This document shows positions 48,442 through 56,657 of a stretch of DNA of 64,000 bases, piece by piece (position 1 is the first letter of the stretch; every line of letters starts with the position of its first letter). The stretch spans positions 558,001 to 622,000 of the forward strand of contig NZ_JAJNOD010000001.1 of the NCBI RefSeq assembly GCF_021044885.1. Direction: 5' to 3'. A program made the position numbers and the translations under genes. This DNA comes from Microbacterium nymphoidis. Lineage in GTDB: Bacteria > Actinomycetota > Actinomycetes > Actinomycetales > Microbacteriaceae. The notes beneath the pieces were generated by a model, which saw only the letters and a list, made by a program, of their open reading frames with translations, searched no databases and was not told the DNA's origin.

Positions 48442-48915
48442 TCAGGCGTCGCGGCGGGCGAGCTCCATCAGACCGCCCAGGCGATACGGGATCACCTCGC
48501 CCATGACGAGAGAGGTCTCCGTGCGCTCGACGCCTTCGATGGCGAGGATGCGCGCGTCCGTGTCGAACAGGTGCCGCGCGTCGCGACAGGCGACGCGGAT
48601 CAGCAGATCCACCTGGCCGCTGAGCCCATGACCCTGGACCACTTCGGGAATGCGCGCGATCTCGGAGATGATCCGGGGGAGTTCGCTCTGACGTACGCCG
48701 ACGCTCACCACCGCCTCCAGCGGAAAGCCGAGCGCCGTCGAGGAGATCGAGCGCTGGAAGGACAGGAAGACCCCGCCCCGCTCCAATCGCGTCATGCGGG
48801 CCTGAACGGTGTTCCGCGAGAGCCCCAGCCGATCCGCGAGGGCCACGACGGTGGCACGGGGCTCATCCGACAGCGCAGCCAGCAGTTCCAGATCGGTGCG
48901 GTCCAGAGTTGTCAT
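48442..48915 (-). CDS. Lrp/AsnC family regulator, probable BkdR-type
   Basis: 157-residue Lrp/AsnC protein: N-terminal helix-turn-helix (LADRLGLSRNTVQARMTRLE) and a C-terminal ligand-binding domain (GLSGQVDLLIRVACRDARHL, GVERTETSLVMGEVIPYR, in parts). It is divergent from the branched-chain keto-acid dehydrogenase genes, so it probably senses branched-chain amino acids and controls them. I chose the ATG at 48915, 8 nt after TAATCT; a TTG 9 nt upstream overlaps that box. Confidence 0.85.
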   Translation of the reverse strand: MTTLDRTDLELLAALSDEPRATVVALADRLGLSRNTVQARMTRLERGGVFLSFQRSISSTALGFPLEAVVSVGVRQSELPRIISEIARIPEVVQGHGLSGQVDLLIRVACRDARHLFDTDARILAIEGVERTETSLVMGEVIPYRLGGLMELARRDA

Positions 48916-48954
48916 AGTGCGCAAGATTAGCAGGATTCAGATCGCGCGCATGGC

Positions 48955-49011
48955 GCATGTTGCTCATGCCTGTCACATCTGGTTGAGCGAGGTGATGAGC
49001 GCGCCTACGCT
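48955..49011 (+). promoter_or_regulatory. bkd promoter with candidate Lrp site
   Basis: TTGAGC (48983-48988) and TACGCT (49006-49011) are separated by 17 bp, a good promoter for the gene at 49081. GCATGTTGCTCATGC (48955-48969), an inverted repeat with 5-bp arms, sits just upstream of the -35 box and could bind the divergent Lrp-type regulator. Confidence 0.5.
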
Positions 49012-49080
49012 GGCCCCAATCCGGCAATGTCGCCGGTCGACGCGCAGAGCTCACGAGGCGAAGCGCGAAGGAGGCACACA

Positions 49081-50199
49081 ATGGTGTACACGCTGGGAGC
49101 AGCGGCCGATCCCGCCACGGGAACCGGGCGCATTCATACGCTCATCACCGCGCAAGGCGCTCGGGTGACGGATGTCGACCTGGATTCGTACGTGGCGGAT
49201 CTCACCGCGAAGGACCTGCGCGAGCTCTACCGTGACATGACTCTGGTTCGCCGCATCGACAGCGAGGGATTCTCGCTTCAGCGTCAAGGCCAGCTCGGGC
49301 TCTGGGCACCGAGCCTCGGTCAGGAGGCTGCGCAGCTGGGGACCGCTCGCGCTCTGCGCAGCGATGACTTCGTGTTTCCCAGCTACCGGGAGCTCGGCGT
49401 GGTGTACGCGCGCGGTGCCACGGCGAGCGACCTGGTGAACACCTGGCGCGGTGAGCGCAACTCCACCTACGACCCCTATGAGATCAATACGGCGACGATG
49501 CAGATCATCATCGGTGCGCAGACGCTGCACGCCGTGGGCTACGCGATGGGCATCCAGCGCGACGGCCAGGATCAGGTCGCCGTGGCGTACTTCGGTGACG
49601 GCGCCACGAGCCAGGGAGACGTCAACGAGGCCATGGTCTTCGCGGCCTCGTTCGGCGCGCCGGTCGTCTTCGTGTGCCAGAACAACCAGTGGGCCATCTC
49701 CGAGCCGGTTGGGGTTCAGGCTGCGGCGCCGATCGCGGGGCGAGCTCCCGGGTTCGGCATTCCCAGCGTTCGTGTGGACGGCAACGACGTGCTGGCGTGC
49801 TTCGCGGCGATGCGCTGGGCTCTCAGCCAGGCACGCTCCGGACAGGGGCCCGTCTTCATCGAGGCCGTCACCTATCGCATGGGTCCCCACACCACGTCCG
49901 ATGACCCCACGAAGTACCGGGACGAGGCGGAGCTGGACCTGTGGCGCACGCGGGATCCCCTTGCCCGCATTGAGACGTTCCTCCGCTCGATCGGCGAGTT
50001 CGACGATGCGTTCGCGGCCGAGGTCGCGGCGCAGGCGGACGCCCTCGGCGCGGAGGTGCGAGCCGCCTGCCTGAGCATCGCGAACCGCGCTCCGATCGAG
50101 GTCTTCGACCACGTGTACGCCGAGCCGCACTCCGCACTGGAGCGACAGCGCGCCCAGTTCGCCGCTTACCTGGCCGGCTTCGAGGAGGATGCGCGATGA
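49081..50199 (+). CDS. bkdA: Branched-chain 2-oxoacid / pyruvate dehydrogenase E1 alpha
   Basis: E1 alpha subunit, 372 residues, thiamine diphosphate-dependent decarboxylase. The ThDP motif is VAYFGDGATSQGDVNEAM; the phosphorylation-loop-like stretch RMGPHTTSDDPTKYR is conserved. In M. tuberculosis the same set is called pdhA-C but handles branched-chain keto acids; linkage here to leucine breakdown supports that. AAGGAGG precedes the ATG at 49081; a frame starting 54 nt upstream has no ribosome site. Overlaps bkdB (ATGA). Confidence 0.9.
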   Translation: MVYTLGAAADPATGTGRIHTLITAQGARVTDVDLDSYVADLTAKDLRELYRDMTLVRRIDSEGFSLQRQGQLGLWAPSLGQEAAQLGTARALRSDDFVFPSYRELGVVYARGATASDLVNTWRGERNSTYDPYEINTATMQIIIGAQTLHAVGYAMGIQRDGQDQVAVAYFGDGATSQGDVNEAMVFAASFGAPVVFVCQNNQWAISEPVGVQAAAPIAGRAPGFGIPSVRVDGNDVLACFAAMRWALSQARSGQGPVFIEAVTYRMGPHTTSDDPTKYRDEAELDLWRTRDPLARIETFLRSIGEFDDAFAAEVAAQADALGAEVRAACLSIANRAPIEVFDHVYAEPHSALERQRAQFAAYLAGFEEDAR

Positions 50200-51206
50200 C
50201 CGCCATGACGATGGGCAAATCGCTCAACGCGGCCCTCCACACGGCGATGCGCCGCGACGAGCGCGTCCTCGTGATGGGGGAGGACGTCGGGCGTCTGGGC
50301 GGAGTGTTCCGTATCACCGAGGGCCTGCTGGACGAGTTCGGTGCGAAGCGCGTGATCGACACCCCGCTGGCTGAGGCCGGGATCATGGGCACTGCGGTGG
50401 GACTGGCGATGCGCGGGTTCCGTCCCGTCGTGGAGATCCAGTTCGACGGCTTCATGTATCCGGCGTTCGACCAGCTGGTGTGCCAGGTGGCGAAGCTGCA
50501 CTACCGGACGTTGGGCCGGGTGAAGATGCCCCTGACCATCCGGGTGCCCTGGGCGGGCGGCGTGGGCGCGGCGGAACATCACTCGGAGTCGCCGGAGGCG
50601 TACTTCGTCCACACCGCCGGGCTCCGCGTGGTTGCGGTCTCTGACCCCCAGGACGCGTACGTGATGCTGCAGCAGGCGATCGCGAGCGACGACCCCGTCG
50701 TGTTCCTGGAGCCGAAGCGGCTCTACCACACGAAGGGCGAGGTCGATCTCGACGCGAACCTCGCCGATGCTGCGCCGATGGGGCTGGCGCGCGTGGCCCG
50801 CCCGGGGACGGACGTCACACTGGTGACCTACGGCGGGCAGGTGCGAACCGCCTTGGACGCCGCGGTCGCTGCGGAGGACGAGGGGGTGTCGATCGAGGTG
50901 ATCGATCTGCGGTCGATCTCTCCGATCGACTACGACACGGTCGACGCATCGGTGCGGCGTACGGGGCGCCTGGTGGTGACCCACGAGGCCGGACGTGAAG
51001 CGGGCGTGGGCGCCGAGATCGTCGCCTCGGTCACCGAACGCGACTTTGAGTACCTGGAGTCGGCCCCGGTGCGTGTGACCGGGCACGACGTGCCCTACCC
51101 GCCCTCCAAGCTGGAGCACAGCCACATCCCGGACCTGGATCGCATCCTCGACGGTGTCGATCGCGCTCTTGGGCGCCCGAACAGCCTGACGGGGGTCGCC
51201 CTGTGA
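50196..51206 (+). CDS. bkdB: Branched-chain 2-oxoacid / pyruvate dehydrogenase E1 beta
   Basis: E1 beta subunit, 336 residues, pairs with the alpha subunit. It has MGEDVGRLGGVFRITEGL, DTPLAEAGIMGTAVGLAM and the C-terminal VTHEAGREAGVGAEI. Overlaps both neighbours by 4 nt, so the E1 subunits and E2 are made in step. Confidence 0.92.
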   Translation: MTAMTMGKSLNAALHTAMRRDERVLVMGEDVGRLGGVFRITEGLLDEFGAKRVIDTPLAEAGIMGTAVGLAMRGFRPVVEIQFDGFMYPAFDQLVCQVAKLHYRTLGRVKMPLTIRVPWAGGVGAAEHHSESPEAYFVHTAGLRVVAVSDPQDAYVMLQQAIASDDPVVFLEPKRLYHTKGEVDLDANLADAAPMGLARVARPGTDVTLVTYGGQVRTALDAAVAAEDEGVSIEVIDLRSISPIDYDTVDASVRRTGRLVVTHEAGREAGVGAEIVASVTERDFEYLESAPVRVTGHDVPYPPSKLEHSHIPDLDRILDGVDRALGRPNSLTGVAL

Positions 51207-52558
51207 CCGCGACCACCGACTTCCGCCTCCCTGATCTCGGGGAGGGCCTTCCCGAGGCGGAGCTCATCCAATGGCACGTCGCGGTGGGCGACACCGTCAC
51301 CATCAACCAGCCCATCGCGGAGGTCGAGACCGCGAAGGCGGTGGTGGATCTTCCATCGCCTTATGCCGGCACCGTCGCCGCACTCCATGCTGAGGCAGGC
51401 ACTGTGGTCGAGGTGGGGTCGGTGCTGATCTCCTTCGACACCGGAGACGGCGCTCGCGAGGCCGCCGGCGACCACGCGGCCACTCACGGGCCCGGTACGG
51501 AGGAGACGCCGGACGAGCCGGCGGACGAGGTGGTCCCACCGAACCTCGTGGGATACGGCGCCGCACCATCCAGTAAGGCGCGACCTGCCCGCAAACGGCG
51601 TGGTGGCGGCGACGGGACATCCGCAGCCACGGCGACGATTCCCACGCCGGCGCCCACGTCACAGGAACCGCAGCCCGGCACGGACCGGGCCGAGCGGCCG
51701 CGTTCCACTCCTCCGGTGCGCAAGCTCGCCCGCGACCTCGGTGTCGACCTCACTCAGCTCAGCGGCACCGGTCCCGGGGGCCTGATCACCCGCGATGACG
51801 TCGCCGCGGCCGTGTCGAACACGAGCGACCGGCGCCCGTCCGAGGCTGCGGAGTCACCGGATGAGGTCCGGATCCCGATCCGCGGCGTTCGCAAGCACAC
51901 GGCGGCCGCGATGGTGCGCAGCGCCTTCACGGCGCCTCACGTCACGTGTTTCCACACGGTGGATGTCACGGAGACGATGGCACTCGTCCGCCGGCTCCGC
52001 GACGACCGCGAGTTCGCGCAGCACCGCATCGGCCCGCTCGCCGTGGTCGCGAAGGCGGTCTCGCTCGCCCTGCGTCGCACCCCGGAGCTCAACTCGCGCT
52101 GGGACGAGGAAGCGCAGGAGATCGTTCAGCCTCGGCGCATCAACCTGGGAATCGCAGCGGCGACGCCCCGCGGGCTGGTGGTCCCGGTGATCCGGGACGC
52201 CGGTTCACTCGGCCTGCCGGCTCTGTCCGACGCGATCCGGGATCTGGCAGCCACCGCACGTGAGGGGCGCACGGCGCCGGCCGACATGTCCGGCGGCACG
52301 TTCTCCATCACGAACATCGGGACCTTCGGCATCGAGGCCGGCACTCCGATCCTCAACCCCGGGGAGGCCGGAATCCTCGCCGTGGGCGCAGCACTGCGGC
52401 GGCCCTGGGAACACGGGGGTGAGGTCGCACTGCGCGAGGTGATGACCCTGAGCCTCTCCTTCGACCACCGTCTGGTCGATGGCGAACAGGGGGCGCGGTT
52501 CCTGGTCGACGTGGCGCGGATCCTGGAAGATCCCGCGCGAGCGCTTCTCGTCGCCTGA
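51203..52558 (+). CDS. bkdC: Dihydrolipoamide acyltransferase E2
   Basis: E2 core of the complex, 451 residues. A single lipoyl domain (residues 1-80; lipoyl-Lys near 44 in EVETAKAVVDLP), an Ala/Pro/Gly-rich linker, an E3-binding domain (RKLARDLGVDLTQLSGTGPG, about 173-195), then the acyltransferase domain with the catalytic SFDHRLVDGEQGARFL. Transfers the acyl group to CoA. The E3 dehydrogenase is not in the window. A terminator follows. Confidence 0.93.
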   Translation: MTATTDFRLPDLGEGLPEAELIQWHVAVGDTVTINQPIAEVETAKAVVDLPSPYAGTVAALHAEAGTVVEVGSVLISFDTGDGAREAAGDHAATHGPGTEETPDEPADEVVPPNLVGYGAAPSSKARPARKRRGGGDGTSAATATIPTPAPTSQEPQPGTDRAERPRSTPPVRKLARDLGVDLTQLSGTGPGGLITRDDVAAAVSNTSDRRPSEAAESPDEVRIPIRGVRKHTAAAMVRSAFTAPHVTCFHTVDVTETMALVRRLRDDREFAQHRIGPLAVVAKAVSLALRRTPELNSRWDEEAQEIVQPRRINLGIAAATPRGLVVPVIRDAGSLGLPALSDAIRDLAATAREGRTAPADMSGGTFSITNIGTFGIEAGTPILNPGEAGILAVGAALRRPWEHGGEVALREVMTLSLSFDHRLVDGEQGARFLVDVARILEDPARALLVA

Positions 52559-52560
52559 TC

Positions 52561-52593
52561 GACGGGCCGCGGACGAGTCGTCCGCGGCCCGTC
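52561..52593. terminator. Bidirectional terminator between bkdC and the phosphoesterase
   Basis: GACGGGCCGCGGACG and CGTCCGCGGCCCGTC, a perfect 15-bp stem with a 3-nt loop, beginning 2 bp after the bkdC stop and ending next to the convergent stop at 52594. Confidence 0.85.
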
Positions 52594-54333
52594 CTAGCGG
52601 TCCCCGAACAGCCCGTGTCCGTGCCGTTCGAGCAGCGCGAAGGCGTCGGCATAGGTTCGCGGCGCGCTGCCGTCGCCGAGTCCCTCGCGTTCCATCAGCA
52701 GGCCCAGCAGTCCTCGTGCGGGCGGCGTGAGCGCCGTCTTGCTGGACTTCATCGTTGCGGCATCCAGCGTGGCGTCCGGGTTGGGCGGGGTCCACATCGG
52801 AACCACGGAGGGCCAGGTGGCGGGGTCGCGCGGGGTGGAGAGGTTCAGCGCTTCGCGGAGATCACGCGCGTCCGCATCCCGATCGGTGAGCGGAGCCAGA
52901 CCGTGCTGATGGCAGAGCGTCGCGATCACGGCGGCGTGATGCATCTCCTCGTTCACGATGGTGCCGGCCGCGGTGTACGCCGAGACCAGGATCGCCGGGA
53001 CGCGGAGCCCGAGGCGATCGAAGGCGAAGTCCATCTCCGTCGCAGCCGGACCGTCAGGCGGGACCGCCGCCGGGGGCGGAACGTGGTCGTAGGTGCCCCC
53101 ATGTTCGTCGAACGTGATGAGCAGCGCCGTGTTCGTGGCGTTGGATCCGTGAGCTGTCGCCCCCGTTCGCACGGCGTTGTAGACGTCGGCGACGAGCGCC
53201 TCGCCCGCGCGTACGTCGGACACCGCGGAGTCGACGAGTGTGGTGTCGTCGGCCTGCACGGTGCGGTATTCCCCGAAGGGCGGGTGGAAGTCGTTGTGGT
53301 TGTAGATCATGCGCGGCTCGATGAAGGCGTACGCCGGCAGCGTCCCCTGCGCAGCATCCGTGTAGAAGTCGCTCATCACGGCGAAGTGGGCGCTCTTCCA
53401 GTACTGCTCCAGCGCGGGTGCGTGAAGAAAGCCAGTCAGGGAGAGCAGCTGATCCTCGTCGAAGTAGATGCGCCAGCTCAGGCCGGCTTCCTCCAGGCGG
53501 TTGAAGATCGTGGGTGCCGCGTCCGCATCGAGCCACTTGCGGTAGCCACCGCCGTGGTTGGTGACGAATCCGTGCGAGGTGGACGCATGGAAGAACGAGC
53601 GGTTGGCGTACGTCTGGGTCGGCACCGCCGCGAACCAGTTGTCGAACACCGCGAATTCCCGCGCCAGCGTGGACAGCACGGGCAGCATATCGGGGGAGAA
53701 CCCGCCCATGATCTGATCCACCACCTCGGGAGGGGGAGGCGATCCCACCTCTCGTGTCGCGGTGTTGACGTAGTCGGTGATGAACCCCGACATCGTCGGG
53801 ACACCGGGGTTCGGCGGGAGGTTGTACGGACTGGTCATCTTCGCCACACCGAGTGTCGCGTTTGTCACCGGGAGCACCTCTCCCCACAACTGTGTGTTGA
53901 CGTGCGGATACTCTTCTCCGGGGTCCGGCGCCGGCATCCCCATCACCTCATCGGTGGTCCCCGCGTAGACGTGCGCGGCGACCCGACGACCATCGGGCGC
54001 CACGTTGGCATAGCTGCCGAAAGCCAGCCCGTTGAATCGGCTGCCCGACGGCAGTGACTCCCGGTCGTACAGCAAGCCGAGCAGGTTGTCGAAGGATCGG
54101 TTCTCACCCATGAGGACGACGAGGTGATCGAACGCACGCGCGGGGTCGGCGGCCTCCGGAGCGAAGGTCTCCTCCGTCGAGCGTGCGCCCCAGGCGTAGC
54201 CACCGATGCCGCCGAGCGCCGCGCCCGCGACGCCCACCGCACCGCCGCGGAGAAACTGACGCCGCGACGTTCCGCGCGGGGCTCGGGGAGCGGGCTCGTT
54301 CTGTGGCGACGTGGGGGAGGAGTTCGCGTGCAC
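52594..54333 (-). CDS. Tat-exported phosphoesterase (phospholipase C / acid phosphatase type)
   Basis: 579 residues. A Tat signal is clear: SRRQFLRGG then a hydrophobic stretch ending AGAALGGIGGYAWGA (about 24-50). The mature part is the PF04185 phosphoesterase family: VLMGENRSFDNLLG, LITFDEHGGTYDHVPPP, and VPAILVSAYT. Family members cleave phosphatidylcholine-type lipids or phosphomonoesters outside the cell; the substrate here is unknown. GTG start 6 nt after TAGGCT. It breaks the leucine locus and runs against bkdABC. Confidence 0.9.
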   Translation of the reverse strand: MHANSSPTSPQNEPAPRAPRGTSRRQFLRGGAVGVAGAALGGIGGYAWGARSTEETFAPEAADPARAFDHLVVLMGENRSFDNLLGLLYDRESLPSGSRFNGLAFGSYANVAPDGRRVAAHVYAGTTDEVMGMPAPDPGEEYPHVNTQLWGEVLPVTNATLGVAKMTSPYNLPPNPGVPTMSGFITDYVNTATREVGSPPPPEVVDQIMGGFSPDMLPVLSTLAREFAVFDNWFAAVPTQTYANRSFFHASTSHGFVTNHGGGYRKWLDADAAPTIFNRLEEAGLSWRIYFDEDQLLSLTGFLHAPALEQYWKSAHFAVMSDFYTDAAQGTLPAYAFIEPRMIYNHNDFHPPFGEYRTVQADDTTLVDSAVSDVRAGEALVADVYNAVRTGATAHGSNATNTALLITFDEHGGTYDHVPPPAAVPPDGPAATEMDFAFDRLGLRVPAILVSAYTAAGTIVNEEMHHAAVIATLCHQHGLAPLTDRDADARDLREALNLSTPRDPATWPSVVPMWTPPNPDATLDAATMKSSKTALTPPARGLLGLLMEREGLGDGSAPRTYADAFALLERHGHGLFGDR

Positions 54334-54339
54334 GGTCTG

Positions 54340-54345
54340 AGCCTA
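54340..54345 (-). promoter_or_regulatory. -10 box TAGGCT built on the TetR stop codon
   Basis: The minus-strand TAGGCT contains the TAG stop of the TetR gene and ends 6 nt before the GTG of the phosphoesterase. No Shine-Dalgarno. Confidence 0.55.
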
Positions 54346-54960
54346 CGCGCCGCCCTCCACGGCCGGTGAGGGGACGGTGAGCGCCGCCCAGGCGGCAGCC
54401 TCCAGTTCCGATGCCGCCACGGCCTGATCGGCGCGGGAGCCCCGAAGGGCATGGGGCGTGGAGTTGAGCAACCCGAAGACGGCGTGTACGCGCAGCCGGG
54501 CGACGGCGTCCGAGAACGCCGGGGAGCACGCGCGCAGCGCGGCGACCCAATCATCCACATAGCCGCGCTGCAATGCCCTGACCCGGTCACGTGCCACGGG
54601 GGCAAGCGAGGGTAGATCGCGGTCCTGCACACGGATGACATCGGTCTCCGTGAGGGCGAAGTCGGTGTGAAACGCGATCAGCGCTCGCAGGGTGTCCGCC
54701 GGCGCCGATCCCGCGGTGCACACGGCGCGGCCTCCCTGGCGCAGGCGGCTGCTCACGCCGACGAGCAGCTCTTCGAGCACCGCCTGCTTGCCGGAGAAGT
54801 GTCGGTAGACCGCCGGACCACTGATGCCGACGGCGCTGCCCAGCTGCTCGATGGTGACAGCGGCGTAGCCGTTCTCGGCGAACAATCGTGCGGCGGCCTC
54901 AACGAGCGAGGCCCGCCGCTCGGCCTTGGCGCGATCGCGGTGCGTGGTGGGTCTTGTCAT
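54343..54960 (-). CDS. TetR-family regulator of the leucine operon, BkaR-like
   Basis: 205-residue TetR protein. Helix-turn-helix: EQLGSAVGISGPAVYRHFSGK, with LVEAAARLFAENGYAAVT before it (both in parts). It is divergent from the carboxylase operon, the same place held by Rv2506 (BkaR), a repressor of this operon in mycobacteria. GGAAG lies 7 nt before the ATG. A palindrome at 54990-55007 overlaps its own -10 box (TAATAT, minus strand). Confidence 0.85.
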   Translation of the reverse strand: MTRPTTHRDRAKAERRASLVEAAARLFAENGYAAVTIEQLGSAVGISGPAVYRHFSGKQAVLEELLVGVSSRLRQGGRAVCTAGSAPADTLRALIAFHTDFALTETDVIRVQDRDLPSLAPVARDRVRALQRGYVDDWVAALRACSPAFSDAVARLRVHAVFGLLNSTPHALRGSRADQAVAASELEAAAWAALTVPSPAVEGGA

Positions 54961-54989
54961 CGTGCATCTTCCGCGTTACCGTTCATTCC

Positions 54990-55007
54990 AGTTAGTGAAT
55001 ATTAACT
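54990..55007. promoter_or_regulatory. Candidate TetR/BkaR operator
   Basis: AGTTAGTGAATATTAACT has inverted 5-bp arms (AGTTA/TAACT) around 8 bp. The minus-strand TAATAT (54999-55004) within it is a -10 candidate for the TetR gene. TTCA...TGAA just to the left (54982-54999) is a weaker alternative dyad. Confidence 0.45.
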
Positions 55008-55052
55008 CAAATCCCACCGACACCGGCAGACCAGCCACGATCGCGAGGACAC

Positions 55053-56657
55053 ATGACCCGGCTCACCAGCGCAGTGGTTCACGATCAGGCGTTCCAGGAG
55101 AACGCCGCGGCCCAGCAGGCACTGCGCAACGATCTCGCCGCACGGCTCGCCCGCGTGGCGCGCGGCGGCTCGGAGGCAGCGCGGGAGAAACATCTCTCGC
55201 GCGGCAAGCTCCTCGTCCGCGATCGCATCGATCGACTGCTCGACGTAGACAGCCCGTTCCTGGAGATCGGTGCGCTGGCTGCCGAGGGGCTGTACGACGG
55301 TCAGGCCGCCTCCGCGGGGGTCGTGGCGGGGATCGGGCTGGTCCACGGTCGGCACGTGATGGTGATCGCCAACGACGCCACGGTGAAAGGCGGCACGTAC
55401 TACCCGCTGACGGTGAAGAAGCACCTGCGCGCGCAGGAGATCGCCGAGGAGAACCGGCTCCCGGTGATCTCGCTCGTCGACTCCGGGGGTGCCTTCCTGC
55501 CCCAGCAGGACGAGGTGTTCCCCGACCGGGACCATTTCGGTCGGATCTTCTACAACCAGGCACGAATGAGCGCGCAGCGCATCCCGCAGATCGCTGCTGT
55601 ACTGGGCTCGAGCACGGCGGGTGGCGCGTACGTGCCGGCGATGAGCGACGAAACGGTGATCGTGCGCGGGCAGGGGACGATCTTCCTGGGCGGCCCGCCG
55701 CTCGTGAAGGCGGCGATCGGTGAGACCGTGACCGCGGAGGAGCTCGGCGGCGGAGAGGTTCATGCGCGGCGCTCCGGGGTGGTGGATCACCTCGCCGACG
55801 ACGATGACCATGCGCTGGAGATCGTCCGCGACATCGTCGCGACGCTACCGCCGCCCGCTCCGCTCGCCTGGGAGGTGTCGGCTCCCCGGGATCCGGAGGT
55901 GGACGCACAGGAGCTGTATGGAGTGGTCCCGGTGGATGTCAATCAGCCGTACGACCCCCGCGAGGTCATCGCCCGCCTGGTGGACGGCTCGGAATTCACG
56001 GAGTTCAAGAGCGAGTACGGCACGACGCTGGTCACCGGATGGGCTCACATCCATGGCCACCCTGTCGGCATCGTCGCCAACCACGGCGTGCTTCTCAGCG
56101 ATTCGGCTCTCAAGGGAGCCCACTTCGTGGAACTGTGCGATCAACGGGGCATACCACTGCTGTTCCTGCAGAACATCACCGGGTTCATGGTGGGCCGAGA
56201 CGCCGAAGCAGGCGGAATCGCCAAAGACGGAGCGAAGATGGTCACCGCTATCGCGACCTGCCGGGTGCCGCGTCTGACGGTGATCGTCGGAGGCTCCTTC
56301 GGTGCAGGCAACTACGCGATGAGCGGCCGGGGCTATTCGCCGCGCTTCCTCTGGGCGTGGCCCGGCAGCCGGATCTCCGTGATGGGCGGGGAGCAGGCGG
56401 CGCGGGTTCTCTCCACGGTCAAGCGCGACCAGATCGAGGCCGGCGGCGGGGAATGGACCACCCAGGAGGAGGAAACGTTCCGCGCACCCGTGCGTGAGCA
56501 GTACGAACGCCAGGGCAACCCCGTCTACGCCACTGCGCGACTCTGGGACGACGGCATCGTCGATCCCCTCCAGACCCGTGACCTGCTCGGGCTGGCGCTC
56601 GATGTCGTGGGGCGAGTTCCCTTCGCCGACAGCCGCTTCGGCCTCTTCCGGATGTGA
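55053..56657 (+). CDS. accD1: Methylcrotonyl-CoA carboxylase, carboxyltransferase (beta) subunit
   Basis: 534-residue carboxyltransferase. N-terminal domain with [13 protein letters not shown] and [19 protein letters not shown]; acyl-CoA site [10 protein letters not shown] and [17 protein letters not shown]-terminal domain with [11 protein letters not shown] and [11 protein letters not shown]. The last two and gene context match AccD1/MCCB of leucine breakdown, not the fatty-acid or propionyl-CoA type. First gene of a five-gene operon. It overlaps the next by 4 nt. Confidence 0.9.
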   Translation: MTRLTSAVVHDQAFQENAAAQQALRNDLAARLARVARGGSEAAREKHLSRGKLLVRDRIDRLLDVDSPFLEIGALAAEGLYDGQAASAGVVAGIGLVHGRHVMVIANDATVKGGTYYPLTVKKHLRAQEIAEENRLPVISLVDSGGAFLPQQDEVFPDRDHFGRIFYNQARMSAQRIPQIAAVLGSSTAGGAYVPAMSDETVIVRGQGTIFLGGPPLVKAAIGETVTAEELGGGEVHARRSGVVDHLADDDDHALEIVRDIVATLPPPAPLAWEVSAPRDPEVDAQELYGVVPVDVNQPYDPREVIARLVDGSEFTEFKSEYGTTLVTGWAHIHGHPVGIVANHGVLLSDSALKGAHFVELCDQRGIPLLFLQNITGFMVGRDAEAGGIAKDGAKMVTAIATCRVPRLTVIVGGSFGAGNYAMSGRGYSPRFLWAWPGSRISVMGGEQAARVLSTVKRDQIEAGGGEWTTQEEETFRAPVREQYERQGNPVYATARLWDDGIVDPLQTRDLLGLALDVVGRVPFADSRFGLFRM

